From positions 186,001-250,000 of the forward strand of contig NZ_RQPI01000003.1 in the NCBI RefSeq assembly GCF_003854965.1: a stretch of 64,000 nucleotides of DNA. The letters run 5' to 3'. This DNA comes from Paenibacillus rhizophilus (GTDB lineage Bacteria; Bacillota; Bacilli; Paenibacillales; Paenibacillaceae). Numbering within the stretch: the first letter of the stretch is position 1; each line of letters opens with the position of its first letter. Under the pieces are notes generated by a model that saw only the letters and a program-made list of their open reading frames with translations, was not told the DNA's origin and ran no database searches. The translations under genes and the position numbers were made by a program. Below, in pieces: positions 14,659 through 24,100 of the stretch.

Positions 14659-16359
14659 ATGGATGTCATTCCAATATTAAGCTTTGACGAATATTTGGCG
14701 GAGTACCGCTATAAATATCTGGCGCTGTATCATGCGCTGCGGACGGAGATCCTGAACGGAAATTTACCGGGAGGCGCACGCCTTCCCTCCACCCGCAAGC
14801 TTGCCGTTCTATACGGACTGTCGCGGGGGTCGGCGGCCCAGGTCTACGATATGCTCGGAGCCGACGGCTATGTAAAATCCGAAACGGGACGCGGCACCTT
14901 CGTGTCCGCTGACGGCTTCGGGATGGACGGCAGGCAGCCGGCGGAGGGAAGAATGGGACAGGCGGATGTAAGTGCGGGGAATGCGGAAGGAAGCGCGGGA
15001 CAGGCAGAAGGGAATGCGGGGATGGCGCAACATCCCCGCGAAGCAGGGCGCAGCGGCGCGCCCGCTAGCGAAGGCCGGGTAGCGGAAGCCGCGGTTCATC
15101 CCGGCAGGCCGGAGAGCCCGCTCAACGCAGGAGCGAGAGGCGGAATCAGATTGCCGGCGTCGGAAGCCGCGGCAATCCGGGACCTGACAGCGGACATTCC
15201 GCTGTCCGCTTGGGCGCGGCGGCTTGCCGAGCAGCCGCCTGTAAGGGAGGAAGCTGCGGAGGCGGGCTCCGTCATCAGCTTCCGCAGCGGCGGAATGCCG
15301 ATGGAGCATTTCCCTTACGCGGAATGGCGCAGCGCGCTGTCCCATGCCGGGGGCAGACGCGGCGGTGCGCTCGGCGTCTCTGCTCCTCCGCAGGGAGACG
15401 AGGGGCTTCGGCGGGCAATCGCGGCCCATCTGCGGATTACCCGCGGCATCCGCGCCGAAGCGGGACATATCGTGACGTTCAGCGGCTCCATGCAGGGCAT
15501 CGTCCTGCTCACCCAGCTGCTGCTGGATAGCGGGGGCCGCGCCGTCGTAGAGGACCCCGGCTTTCACGGCATCCGGCGCGCCGTCGAGGTATCCGGCGGC
15601 GTGCCGGTTCCGGGCTTCGTGGACGGCAGCGGCCTTGTGCCGCAGGACTGGGACGCCCGGCTGCTGTTCGTGACGCCGAGCCGCCAATATCCCACGGGCG
15701 CGGTCATGCCGCTGGCGAGAAGGCGGAAGCTTCTGGAATGGGCGGCGGCCAGACGCGCCATCATTATCGAGGATGATTACGACAGCGAGTTCCGCTGGTC
15801 CGGCCGCCCTATTGAGCCTTTGAAGGCTCTGGACCGGGAGGAGCGCGTCGTGTATATCGGCTCTTTCTCCAACACGATGTTCGCCGGGCTTCGCCTCGGC
15901 TATGCGGTTCTGCCGCCTTCTCTTGTTGCGCCTACGGTGGCCGCGAAGGCGCTGTACGAGCCGCTGCCCGCAGGGCTGCTGGAGCAGCGGGCGGTGGCCC
16001 GCTTCATGGCGCTCGGCGGTTACGCCCGCCATATCCGGCGCATGACGCGCCTCTTCGGCGAGCGCGGCCGCATTCTGCGCGAGCTGCTACCGAGGCTGCC
16101 GGGCGGCCTGTTTCATCCGCAGCCCGGCGATGCGGGGCTGCATATATATGCCCGCTGGCTGCGCGGCGAAACGGAATTCGCGCAGTTCCGGGCGGCGGCT
16201 CTGCGGCGGAACGTTGATTTCAGAGACGCCGCCCTGTACCGGATGCGGCCCGGCGAGCCCGCCGCCTGCTTCGCTTTTTCCCACCTGGACGAGTCTGAAC
16301 TGATAGAAGGGATGCGCCGGCTTGCGCTGGCCTGGAACGATGTGCAAAATGAAGCATGA
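14659..16359 (+). CDS. MocR/PdxR-type regulator (GntR winged helix fused to aminotransferase domain)
   Basis: The protein of about 566 residues joins an N-terminal GntR winged helix (residues 15-85; ARLPSTRKLAVLYGLSRGS) to a fold-type-I aminotransferase domain that in this family binds PLP as a signal. The linker is unusually long (about 90 residues) and contains Gly/Ala/Glu repeats (SAGNAEGSAGQAEGNAG). In the C-domain, PSRQYPTGAVMP and IIEDDYDSEFRW are present. The position that normally carries the PLP Lys (SFSKT) reads GSFSNTMFAGLRLGY, an Asn. PLP sensing may therefore be altered. The ATG at 14659 is preceded by GGGGGAG. It is divergent from the split-barrel gene and overlaps the AraC gene frame. 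Confidence 0.8.
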   Translation: MDVIPILSFDEYLAEYRYKYLALYHALRTEILNGNLPGGARLPSTRKLAVLYGLSRGSAAQVYDMLGADGYVKSETGRGTFVSADGFGMDGRQPAEGRMGQADVSAGNAEGSAGQAEGNAGMAQHPREAGRSGAPASEGRVAEAAVHPGRPESPLNAGARGGIRLPASEAAAIRDLTADIPLSAWARRLAEQPPVREEAAEAGSVISFRSGGMPMEHFPYAEWRSALSHAGGRRGGALGVSAPPQGDEGLRRAIAAHLRITRGIRAEAGHIVTFSGSMQGIVLLTQLLLDSGGRAVVEDPGFHGIRRAVEVSGGVPVPGFVDGSGLVPQDWDARLLFVTPSRQYPTGAVMPLARRRKLLEWAAARRAIIIEDDYDSEFRWSGRPIEPLKALDREERVVYIGSFSNTMFAGLRLGYAVLPPSLVAPTVAAKALYEPLPAGLLEQRAVARFMALGGYARHIRRMTRLFGERGRILRELLPRLPGGLFHPQPGDAGLHIYARWLRGETEFAQFRAAALRRNVDFRDAALYRMRPGEPAACFAFSHLDESELIEGMRRLALAWNDVQNEA

Positions 16360-16403
16360 AGAGGTATGATAAGGAAAAAGCTACGATAAGGGAGGGGAAA
16401 AGG

Positions 16404-17189
16404 ATGCTGCATGCATCGCCTTCCGCTTTTGTCATCCTCCCCGCCTTGGCCAAAATCGTCTGCGAGCCGGGGTGGAAATGGCAGGAAAGGGAGAAGCCGC
16501 TCCCTAATTACGACTTGTTCTACGTCTGGAGCGGAGAAGGAACGGTTGTGCGCAACGGCACAGCCTATGAGGTCGGACCGGGAAGCTGTTTTCTGTTTCG
16601 TCCGGGAGACCATACAAGCGCAAAGCATAACCCGCAAAAACCCCTTGTGCTTACATACATTCATTTTGACGTCAAAGAGCCTGTCACCGATATCCCGGAG
16701 CCTTACCGCAAGCTGACCGAGACGGTGGAGTTCGAGCATTTGCTTGCGCGCTACGTCCGGCTGTTTCTGGTGAAGACATTCGCCGCGGAAGAAGAAGGCC
16801 AGCTTATTCTCAAGCAGATTATGATCAACCTGCTGCGGGAAGACCGGGTCAAGCCGGTGGAACGCAGCGTCAGCAACCAACTGGCGGAGGTTATTCACGA
16901 GGTTGCGAATTATATCAGCCAGCATCCCGGCGCCCCCCATCGCGTAGAAGAACTGGCCGCCCGGGCCGGGCTGTCGCCGCGCTATTTTTCCATTAAATTC
17001 AAGGAGCTGATCGGTTCTTCCGTGCAGTCGTACGTCATCCGCACCCGGATCGAACGGGCCCAGCATTTGCTGCTGTACGCGGGAATGAACGTGACGGAGG
17101 TGGCGGATGCGCTCGGATACCGCGACATTTTCTTTTTCAGCCGCCAGTTCAAGCAGCATACGGGAAAGAGCCCTTCGGAAATCCGCTGA
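16404..17189 (+). CDS. AraC-family transcriptional regulator
   Basis: This 261-residue regulator has an N-terminal cupin-like sensor (GSCFLFRPGDHTSAKHNP near residue 75) and two C-terminal helix-turn-helix units (VEELAARAGLSPRYFSIKFKE and VTEVADALGYRDIFFFSRQF, then KHTGKSPSEIR). Such proteins usually bind a sugar and regulate carbohydrate genes, but no such gene lies beside it. The ATG at 16404 follows GGGAGGGG by 6 bases; an upstream in-frame ATG overlaps the MocR stop. It probably shares the MocR transcript. Confidence 0.85.
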   Translation: MLHASPSAFVILPALAKIVCEPGWKWQEREKPLPNYDLFYVWSGEGTVVRNGTAYEVGPGSCFLFRPGDHTSAKHNPQKPLVLTYIHFDVKEPVTDIPEPYRKLTETVEFEHLLARYVRLFLVKTFAAEEEGQLILKQIMINLLREDRVKPVERSVSNQLAEVIHEVANYISQHPGAPHRVEELAARAGLSPRYFSIKFKELIGSSVQSYVIRTRIERAQHLLLYAGMNVTEVADALGYRDIFFFSRQFKQHTGKSPSEIR

Positions 17190-17235
17190 ATTCGGTTTCG
17201 GCAGCAGGTCTACAGGGTAAATACGTTCCGGTACA

Positions 17236-17277
17236 GTTAGCGGAGTCCAACGGGACTTTATACAGCCGGCTTAATTA
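17236..17277. repeat. Intergenic Paenibacillus-type repeat; no gene in 17190-17509
   Basis: AGTTAGCGGAGTCCAACGGGACT followed by GGCTTAATTAG resembles the degenerate units at 2275-2480. The rest of the 320-base gap holds no convincing gene; a weak stem CCGAAG/CTTCGG with TTTT (17441-17471) precedes gpmA. Confidence 0.35.
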
Positions 17278-17509
17278 GAACAGTCATGATTGGCAGACGA
17301 ATAATCCGCTGGCAAGAGGGAATGAATGCAGGCCTAACAGCGGCAGAGTTATCCCGAACCGGCTTTCGGCGCCGGGGTATATGAAGACAGGCAAAAGACC
17401 GTCGGTTCCGGCAGACCAGATAAACCAAAGTGAAATCGAACCGAAGGCGCTTGTTCAGGTCTTCGGCTTTTGAAAATGATAATAAAAAAGGAACGGGAGG
17501 ATAGCGCGC

Positions 17510-18259
17510 ATGTATGAAATCGTGTTGATACGCCATGGGGAGAGCGAATACAACCGGCAGAATCTGTTTACCGGCTGGAGTGATCCGGATCTGACGGAGA
17601 AGGGGATACATGAGGCCAAGGAAGCGGGGAGAATGCTTAAGGAAGCCGGATATACATTTGACCTCGCCTTTGCCTCGGTGCTTAAGCGTTCCATCAAGAC
17701 GCTCCATCTGGTCCTGGAAGAGCTGGATCTGCTGTGGATTCCCGTGCAGAAATCGTGGAAGCTGAACGAGCGGCATTACGGGGCGCTGCAGGGACTCAGC
17801 AAGTCGGAGACGGCGGTAAAATACGGCGACGAGCAGCTGCAGATTTGGCGCCGCAGCCTGTCGGTCAAGCCGCCGCTGCTGGAGCCGGACGATCCGCGTT
17901 ACGCGAGAAACGACAGACGTTACCAGGAGGTGCGTCCCGGCGATATCCCCCGCGGCGAGAGCCTGGAGGACACGGTCCACCGGGTCGGCGACTTCTGGGG
18001 AAACCGGATCGTGCCGCTCGTCCGCAAGAAAGAGCGCGTGCTGATTTCGGCGCACGGCAACACGCTGCGCGCGCTGATCAAGTATATGGAGGATATCGAC
18101 GAGGCCGCGCTGCTGCACCTCAATATTCCGACCGGCATTCCTCTCGTCTACGAGCTGGACGACGATGTCAAACCGATCCGCCGGTTCTATCTCGGCGAGC
18201 CGGAGAAGGTGGAGGCCAAGGCCCGCGAGGTGGCGAACCAGGGCAAGGTAAGCGAATAA
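17510..18259 (+). CDS. gpmA: 2,3-bisphosphoglycerate-dependent phosphoglycerate mutase
   Basis: This 249-residue glycolytic enzyme interconverts 3- and 2-phosphoglycerate. The phosphohistidine motif IRHGESEYNRQNLFTGWSD is at residues 8-26, with H10 the phosphorylated residue. The KLNERHYGALQG segment near residue 84 and the second catalytic His in SAHGNTLRAL near residue 182 are intact, and the length matches the dPGM family. GGGAGG lies 10 bases before the ATG. It is a single gene with a strong terminator directly behind it. Confidence 0.92.
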   Translation: MYEIVLIRHGESEYNRQNLFTGWSDPDLTEKGIHEAKEAGRMLKEAGYTFDLAFASVLKRSIKTLHLVLEELDLLWIPVQKSWKLNERHYGALQGLSKSETAVKYGDEQLQIWRRSLSVKPPLLEPDDPRYARNDRRYQEVRPGDIPRGESLEDTVHRVGDFWGNRIVPLVRKKERVLISAHGNTLRALIKYMEDIDEAALLHLNIPTGIPLVYELDDDVKPIRRFYLGEPEKVEAKAREVANQGKVSE

Positions 18260-18290
18260 AGAAGGCGTCCGCCTTCTTTATTTATTTTTT
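18257..18290. terminator. Bidirectional terminator between gpmA and the SET gene
   Basis: AAAGAAGGCG and CGCCTTCTTT with a TC loop, T-rich on the plus strand and A-rich on the other side, serving converging genes. Confidence 0.75.
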
Positions 18291-18671
18291 CTCATCGGGT
18301 TCATTAAACCATAGAGGATCATCGCAATTCTCATCACCGTTATAGTTGATTAGTATCTCATCCCCCGCTTTGATGTCCGTGTACGAATAGAAGTCAAATG
18401 TGTGATTCTTGAAGTTAATATCATACGTGGCATTGGGAGTATAGGAATGATTGAACAAGCTGCCATAGCCCAGGAGAACTGCGGTATGGTTGGCGCCATA
18501 TTCAAACACATAATCTGCAAGTATGGTTTTTTCTATGAACTCATGGTCCTCATTAGGATAAGGAATGACCGGCGCTTCATGTATAAGTTCACCCTTTGCG
18601 ATATCCCGTGTTGCAAATATGCCTCTATTGAATTCCCCGTTGCTAAGCTTCGAATTTTTTACCTCGAACAT
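18282..18671 (-). CDS. SET-domain protein (putative lysine methyltransferase)
   Basis: This 129-residue protein is essentially only a SET domain. It has RGIFATRDIAKGELIHEAPVI at residues 16-36, the AdoMet and active-site motif FNHSYTPNATYDI near residue 73 (NHS-x2-PN), and the C-terminal AGDEILINYNGD near residue 102 with the catalytic Tyr. SET proteins transfer methyl groups to protein Lys; substrates in bacteria are mostly unknown. AAAGGTGA precedes the ATG by 8 bases. It converges on gpmA with a shared terminator. Base composition is visibly more AT-rich than its neighbours, consistent with acquisition from elsewhere. Confidence 0.85.
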   Translation of the reverse strand: MFEVKNSKLSNGEFNRGIFATRDIAKGELIHEAPVIPYPNEDHEFIEKTILADYVFEYGANHTAVLLGYGSLFNHSYTPNATYDINFKNHTFDFYSYTDIKAGDEILINYNGDENCDDPLWFNEPDEKK

Positions 18672-18832
18672 AATGGTTCACCTTTGCGCTTTCACTTTTT
18701 AGTGTATTAAATTCTATTGACCTGTTGGCCACGTTTAAAGAGTAATTCTAACGTATCCTCGGCGCCACGGCAAGGAGAAGAGTCCTTAACCTATCTGGCA
18801 GAATGAGGAATAACCCGAATGCGCGCTAATGT

Positions 18833-18887
18833 GAAAAAAAAGCAGCCCTGGCGTATGGACTTTCTCCTGTCTATCTGCCGGGCTGTT
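18833..18887 (-). terminator. Terminator of psd
   Basis: On the minus strand, CAGCCCGGC pairs with GCCAGGGCTG, followed by CTTTTTTTTC. Confidence 0.7.
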
Positions 18888-18927
18888 TGATGCCGCGAAA
18901 CGGGCTTTGAGCCGCTCGGCGGATCTT

Positions 18928-19719
18928 CTATCCGGACGGCCGCAAAAATCCGAGCATTTCGCCCATTTTCACTTTCATGCCGGGCTCAAGTCCCGGGCGG
19001 GGGATGAAAATCCCGTTTTCGGCCAGCAGGACCACCGTCGAGCCGAACTCGAAGTAAGCGAGGTCCTCGCCGATTTCCCACGCTCTTTTGCTCTCGTCGG
19101 AATAGCGGATGCTGCTGACGTTCATAGCGCCAACCTTGACCACCGCAATTTCGCCGGCTCTGTGGGCAATATAGGTAATCAGCCGCTCGTTGCGGCACAG
19201 CACGCCTTTCATATGCCTCATGCCGAATTCATTGACGGGATAGCAGCGCCCGCGGATATAGTCGCTCTCCGCCATTTTTCCGGTAACGGGGGAATGAATG
19301 CGGTGATAGTCGGTCGGACTTAAATACAGCACGAAAAAAAAGCCTTTCTTATAAAGCTCCTGGTGAGGAGAATGGTTCAGCAGCTCCTCGAGTTTATAAT
19401 CCTGCCCTTTTACATTCAAAATGGTTCCGGAAGAAATGTCGCCCATCGCCGTAATCATCGCGTCAACAGGGCTTGCCACAGCGTCCGTCTCTTCCGTGAT
19501 GGTCCGCATGCCCGGCTTCAGCCTCCGGCTGAAGAACTCGTTGAGCGTGGCGTATTCGCTGGGGTCTTTTTCCGCCTGCGAAGCGGGGATATGATAGGTC
19601 CGGATAAATGCCGGGATAAGCAAGCGGCTGATCCTGCTGTGGGAAAAAGCGCCCATTATACGGGAAATCCATCTGTGCGAGGACAGCTCGGTCATCAGCC
19701 GCAGCAGTCGTTTAACCAT
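18928..19719 (-). CDS. psd: Phosphatidylserine decarboxylase
   Basis: This 263-residue membrane-associated proenzyme makes phosphatidylethanolamine. It self-cleaves at a Gly-Ser bond to create a pyruvoyl group; the cleavage motif reads FGST (in YFEFGSTVVLLA, near residue 227). Other conserved segments are VASPVDAMITAMGDI near residue 80, LSPTDYHRIHSPVTG near residue 135 and VGAMNVSSI. The start at 19719 is set by GAAGGGAG 7 bases upstream; the longer open frame has no binding site. It lies 95 bases after the YheC/D-like gene on the same strand. Confidence 0.88.
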   Translation of the reverse strand: MVKRLLRLMTELSSHRWISRIMGAFSHSRISRLLIPAFIRTYHIPASQAEKDPSEYATLNEFFSRRLKPGMRTITEETDAVASPVDAMITAMGDISSGTILNVKGQDYKLEELLNHSPHQELYKKGFFFVLYLSPTDYHRIHSPVTGKMAESDYIRGRCYPVNEFGMRHMKGVLCRNERLITYIAHRAGEIAVVKVGAMNVSSIRYSDESKRAWEIGEDLAYFEFGSTVVLLAENGIFIPRPGLEPGMKVKMGEMLGFLRPSG

Positions 19720-19814
19720 GCTTAGTCTCCCTTCCGTCATACAGCAGCCCCGGGTCAGTGGACCCCGGCCGCTCTGCATTATATTGACATAGAATAGAAG
19801 ACAAATCAATAACG

Positions 19815-20894
19815 TCATTGCATCCCTCCGCCGTCCAGCAAATAGCGCGCATACCCCATCGGACGCCGGTAGCTCTCCTTCCAAATCTCCGGCAGCCCCG
19901 CCTTGTAAAATCCGTACCGCTGGTCGCGTCCGTTGCATTCAATGAAATAAAGCTGCCCGTCCTGCGTAATCGCGATGTCGAGCCCGATATCGGCCAGCCC
20001 GGGCAGGCTGCGCTCCAGACAGCGCGCCACCGCAAGGGCCAGCCAGGAGGCCGACATGCGGTAATGGGCGGCGGCGCGGCTGGAAAAGGCCTGCTCCAGC
20101 GCCAAAGCGGCTTCTGCCGCTTCTCCGCCGCGGGCGATGTTGGAGACGAAGCCTCCGCGGGGCGCCAGCTTGGCGAAGAGGCCGGTGACGGCCCATTCGC
20201 CGCCCCATCCGCGCTGGACCGTGACCCGTAAGTCAAAGGGGCGTCCGTCCGCCTCCGCAAGCGGAATGCGCTCCTGGATCAGATAAGATTCGGCGTCAAT
20301 ACGGTCCAGCAGCGGAAATGGGAGTCTGGAGGGATCGATATTCGCCGTGATCATTTGTCCATTATGCAGATAATCCAAGGCCCAGCTTTCCTTGTCTTCG
20401 CGTCTCAGACGCATGACCCCTTTTCCGACACTTCCCCGGCGGGGCTTCAGAATAAGATCCGAATGCCGTTCCATCATTCTCTTTAGTCCCTCGTTTCCAG
20501 CCTCCGTATCGGGAAGATGTTGACGAAGCTCGGAATCAAGCTCCAGCAGCCGGTGAATCTCATCCTTGCCGTACCGGCTGCACCGGTTGAACACCTTCAC
20601 CCCGCAGGCGGCCAGCCGCTCGGTTCCGGCGTTTCCGGGAGGATATATGGCACGGTTATGGATGGCTTGGGGAATCGGTACGGCCATTCTCTTATAACCG
20701 CGGGGACCCTTGATATATGCGATGCTGTAACCGGAGCCGGGATTGATGTCCGACAGCTTTAAATAGCAGGGAGTCAGGCCGTAGGCGGCTGCGGCTTCCT
20801 CATAGCAAGCAAGGGACTCCCATCCCGTCTTGCCCCGGGGAATGCCCCGGTGCGCAGCGGCATTCAGCAGTATACCGACGAGTCGTTGCTCCAT
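19815..20894 (-). CDS. YheC/YheD-family ATP-grasp protein
   Basis: This 359-residue protein of the YheC/D family is associated with the endospore coat in Bacillus. An N-terminal domain (VGILLNAAAHRGIPRGKTGWES) precedes an ATP-grasp fold with LILKPRRGSVGKGVMRL near residue 145 and DIGLDIAITQDGQLYFIECNGRD near residue 310, where the metal-binding Glu and Asn are present. The ligated substrates are not known. It is upstream of psd on the same strand and divergent from the giant repeat protein. The preceding 300 bases (20895-21198) hold no gene. Confidence 0.8.
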   Translation of the reverse strand: MEQRLVGILLNAAAHRGIPRGKTGWESLACYEEAAAAYGLTPCYLKLSDINPGSGYSIAYIKGPRGYKRMAVPIPQAIHNRAIYPPGNAGTERLAACGVKVFNRCSRYGKDEIHRLLELDSELRQHLPDTEAGNEGLKRMMERHSDLILKPRRGSVGKGVMRLRREDKESWALDYLHNGQMITANIDPSRLPFPLLDRIDAESYLIQERIPLAEADGRPFDLRVTVQRGWGGEWAVTGLFAKLAPRGGFVSNIARGGEAAEAALALEQAFSSRAAAHYRMSASWLALAVARCLERSLPGLADIGLDIAITQDGQLYFIECNGRDQRYGFYKAGLPEIWKESYRRPMGYARYLLDGGGMQ

Positions 20895-21134
20895 TGATCG
20901 ATCCCTCCCGGTTGGTGATCTGTGCCTTGCGGCTCAGCCGTTTCTTCTTACCTCTTCTTTTAGGATATGTGCATACCGGCCTGTCAGGGTGGACGAATGA
21001 GCGAGTGACAGAAGCCCTTTTTCATGTTCTTCCTCTATTCCGGCAGTGCTGTTCGCTAAACCGAATTCGCTTATCCTAAGAAGCGGGATGCGTTCTCTCG
21101 CAGCCAAGTTTGACGTCCGGGATGGGAAAAGGGT

Positions 21135-21162
21135 GTCATTCGCCCGTTCCCGTGCATATGAT
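21135..21162 (+). promoter_or_regulatory. Weak candidate sporulation promoter of the giant repeat gene
   Basis: GTCATTC at 21135-21141 and CATATGAT at 21155-21162 loosely resemble sigma-E boxes (GTCATATT and CATACAAT), about 37 bases before the GTG start. The spacing is tight and the match incomplete. Confidence 0.25.
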
Positions 21163-21198
21163 GCTTAGGCGATAACACAGCGGAGGGAGGGACTGCTT

Positions 21199-24100
21199 GT
21201 GAGCAGATCCGGAAAGAAGCTGCCAAGCAAGGCGAAGAAACGGCTTTATTTTGTGGATAACCCCAGCATCAAGGAATTGAGTATATTGGAAGACGGGCGA
21301 AAGCAGTCGGGGAAGGTCGATACGGAAAGCGGTGAAAGAGCGAAAGCTCCGGCTTTCAAGACGGATGACGAATGGGAAAAAGAGGCGATGGCGCTGCATT
21401 CCGCGTTAACTGTGGACCCTGTGGAGGTTTCTGCCGGGCAGAAGGAAGCGGCTGCCGAGACAAAAGCGGAGACAGCTCCCGAGACAAAAGTGGAGGCAGC
21501 CGCCGAGACAAAAGTGGAGGCAGCCGCCGAGACAAAAGCGGAGACAGCCGCCGAGACAAAGACGGAGGCAGCACCCGAGACAAAAACGGAGGCAGCACCC
21601 GAGACAAAAGCGGAGACGGTGCCCTTTGCCTGGAAATTGGAGAAAGAGAAGAGGAAAGTATATACCGACGACCTGTCGGAGGGAGCGGTAACCGGACCGA
21701 AAATCGCTCCGCGCAGCATCGACGGGTCGAAGCTGAAGCCGGGCATCATCGGCGCTCCATGGCTTCAGGACTATGCGGTGCAGACCATCCATATCGCGGA
21801 CAAGGCGATAACTTCGGTTAAGATCGCGCCGGAATCCGTGTCCGGCGAGCATTTGGCCGAGGGCAGCGTGTCCGGCGGCAAGCTGCTGGACCACTCCATC
21901 GGCGGCGAGAAGCTGAAGGAGGGCAGTATCGGCCCCGAGAAGCTGGCCGACCGGCTGATCGATGCCAGCAAGATCGCCGAGCGGTCGATTGAAAGCCGCC
22001 ACCTGAGCGAATGCGTCGTCACCAACGAGCTGCTGGAGGAAGGTTCGGTTACCGGAGACAAAATCCAGAGCGGTGCGATTGGCGGCCGCCACCTGGAGAA
22101 CGGTCTCATTGACCGTTCCAAGCTGGCCGACGGATCGGTCGGCGGCGACGTCATCGAAGACGGCTCGATCTCCGGCGCGAAGCTGGAGGATGGCGCAATA
22201 GACGCCCGCCATCTGGGAGAAGGCATTATCGGAGCGAAGCATCTTGCGCCGGGAGCGATCAGCAGGGAACAGCTCACGGGCCGGGTGATCGGCGGCGAAC
22301 AGATCCAGCTCGGCATTATCGGCAGCGTCCATCTGGCCGAAGGCGCAGTCGGTTCCAGAGAGCTTGGCGGAGAGTCCGTACAGAGTTCGCATCTTGCATC
22401 GGACAGCGTCTCCGGCGGGCATATCGCCAGCGGAGCGGTAACCGGCCGTCATCTGGCGGACCGGAGCGTGACATACACCAAGCTGGCCGAAGGCGCAGTC
22501 GGTACGGCGCAGCTTGTGGAGCAGGCGGTCACCTCATCCAAGATTGCCGACCAGAGCGTACTCGGGCACAAGCTGGCAGACGAGGCTGTGGGATCCCGCC
22601 ATATCGCCAAGTCCGCCGTGCGCGGCTCCCACCTTGCGCCCCAGGCCGTGGGCAGCGCCCACATTCAGCCCGAAGCTGTAGGTGAAGAACAGATTCGGGC
22701 CGGTGCGGTTGGATCATCGCATCTCAAAGACGACGCGGTGCATTCCCGGCATCTGGCGGCAGGAGCCGTTACGGGCGGAGAACTCGCCGGAGAAGCTGTG
22801 GGTGCAGGACATCTTCGTCCGCAGAGCGTTACCGCCGCCAAGCTCGCGGACGGCAGCGTCGTTGCAAGCAAGCTGGCATCCGGTGCGGTCGGCGGATTTG
22901 CTCTTGCCCCCGGTGCGGTAAGCGGAGAACATATTGCGTTATGCGCAGTGGAAGAGAAGCATTTTACCGATTCCAGCGTCAGTGCCCGCGTTCTGCAGGA
23001 CGCCGCGGTGGATGCCGAGCATCTGGCCACGGGAGCGGTAGACAGCCGGCATTTGCGGAAGAACAGCGTAGCCCCCATTGCCCTTCAGCCAGGCTCAGTG
23101 TCGGGGGAGAAGCTGGCGGCAGGAGCGGTAAAGGATATCCATCTTGCCGCAGAAGCGGTCCAGCCCCATCATCTTGCGGACCACGCGGTTACTTCGCTCA
23201 AGCTGTCGCCCGAGAGCGTAACGAGCGACAAGCTCGGCGATTTGGCGGTAACGGCCGCCAAGCTCGCGGACGGCAGCGTCCATTCCGCCAAGCTGTCCGC
23301 CTCGGCCGTTCAATCGGAGCATCTGGCGGCAGGAGCGGTAGGGAAGGAAGCCATCGCGGCGGGCGCGCTTCAGTCGGAGCATTTGTCCCCCGGCATTATC
23401 GGCGGCGAGCATATCCGCTCCCTGTCCGTCGGCGTGAGCCATCTCCTGCCGGGCTCAGTCTCCTCCATCCAGCTTCAGAACGGCAGCGTCACCGCCGTCA
23501 AGCTTGGTGAAGGAGCTGTCCGCTCCGGGCATTTAGCTGCAGAATCAGTGATGGGAGAGCACCTGGCAGAAGGCTCGGTGGAAAGCCGCCATATCGCGGC
23601 GGGCGAGGTTACACTTCAGCATCTGGCTGCGGAAGTGCGTTCTCCAGAGCTGCTTCCCGACGGCTCGATTGGCGGAAGCAAGCTGGCGCCAAAGAGCATC
23701 GGCAGCGATCGGCTGGCGAAAGGGGCGGTAGGCGGAGCGGAGCTTCAGGACGAAGCGGTGGACGGCTCGAAGATCGCCCCTCTCTCCATCCACTCCCGCC
23801 ATTTGGAAGAGGCGAGCGTGCAGAACTGGCATCTTGCCGCAGATGCGGTTCAGCCCCATCATCTTGCGGACCACGCGGTTACCTCGCTCAAGCTGTCGCC
23901 AGAGAGCGTAACGAGCGATAAACTCGGCGATTGCTCGGTAACAGCCGCCAAGCTTGCGGACGGCAGCGTCGATTCCGCCAAACTGGCTGAATCGGCTGTT
24001 CAATCGGAGCATCTGGCGACAGGAGCGGTAGGGAAGGAAGCCATCGCGGCGGGCGTGCTTCAGTCGGAGCATTTGTCGCCCGGTATTATCGGCAGCGAGC

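Noticed and set aside
14809-16032. 407-codon minus-strand frame
   Set aside because: Antisense to the MocR-type regulator; Arg/Gln/His-rich as expected of a GC-rich shadow.
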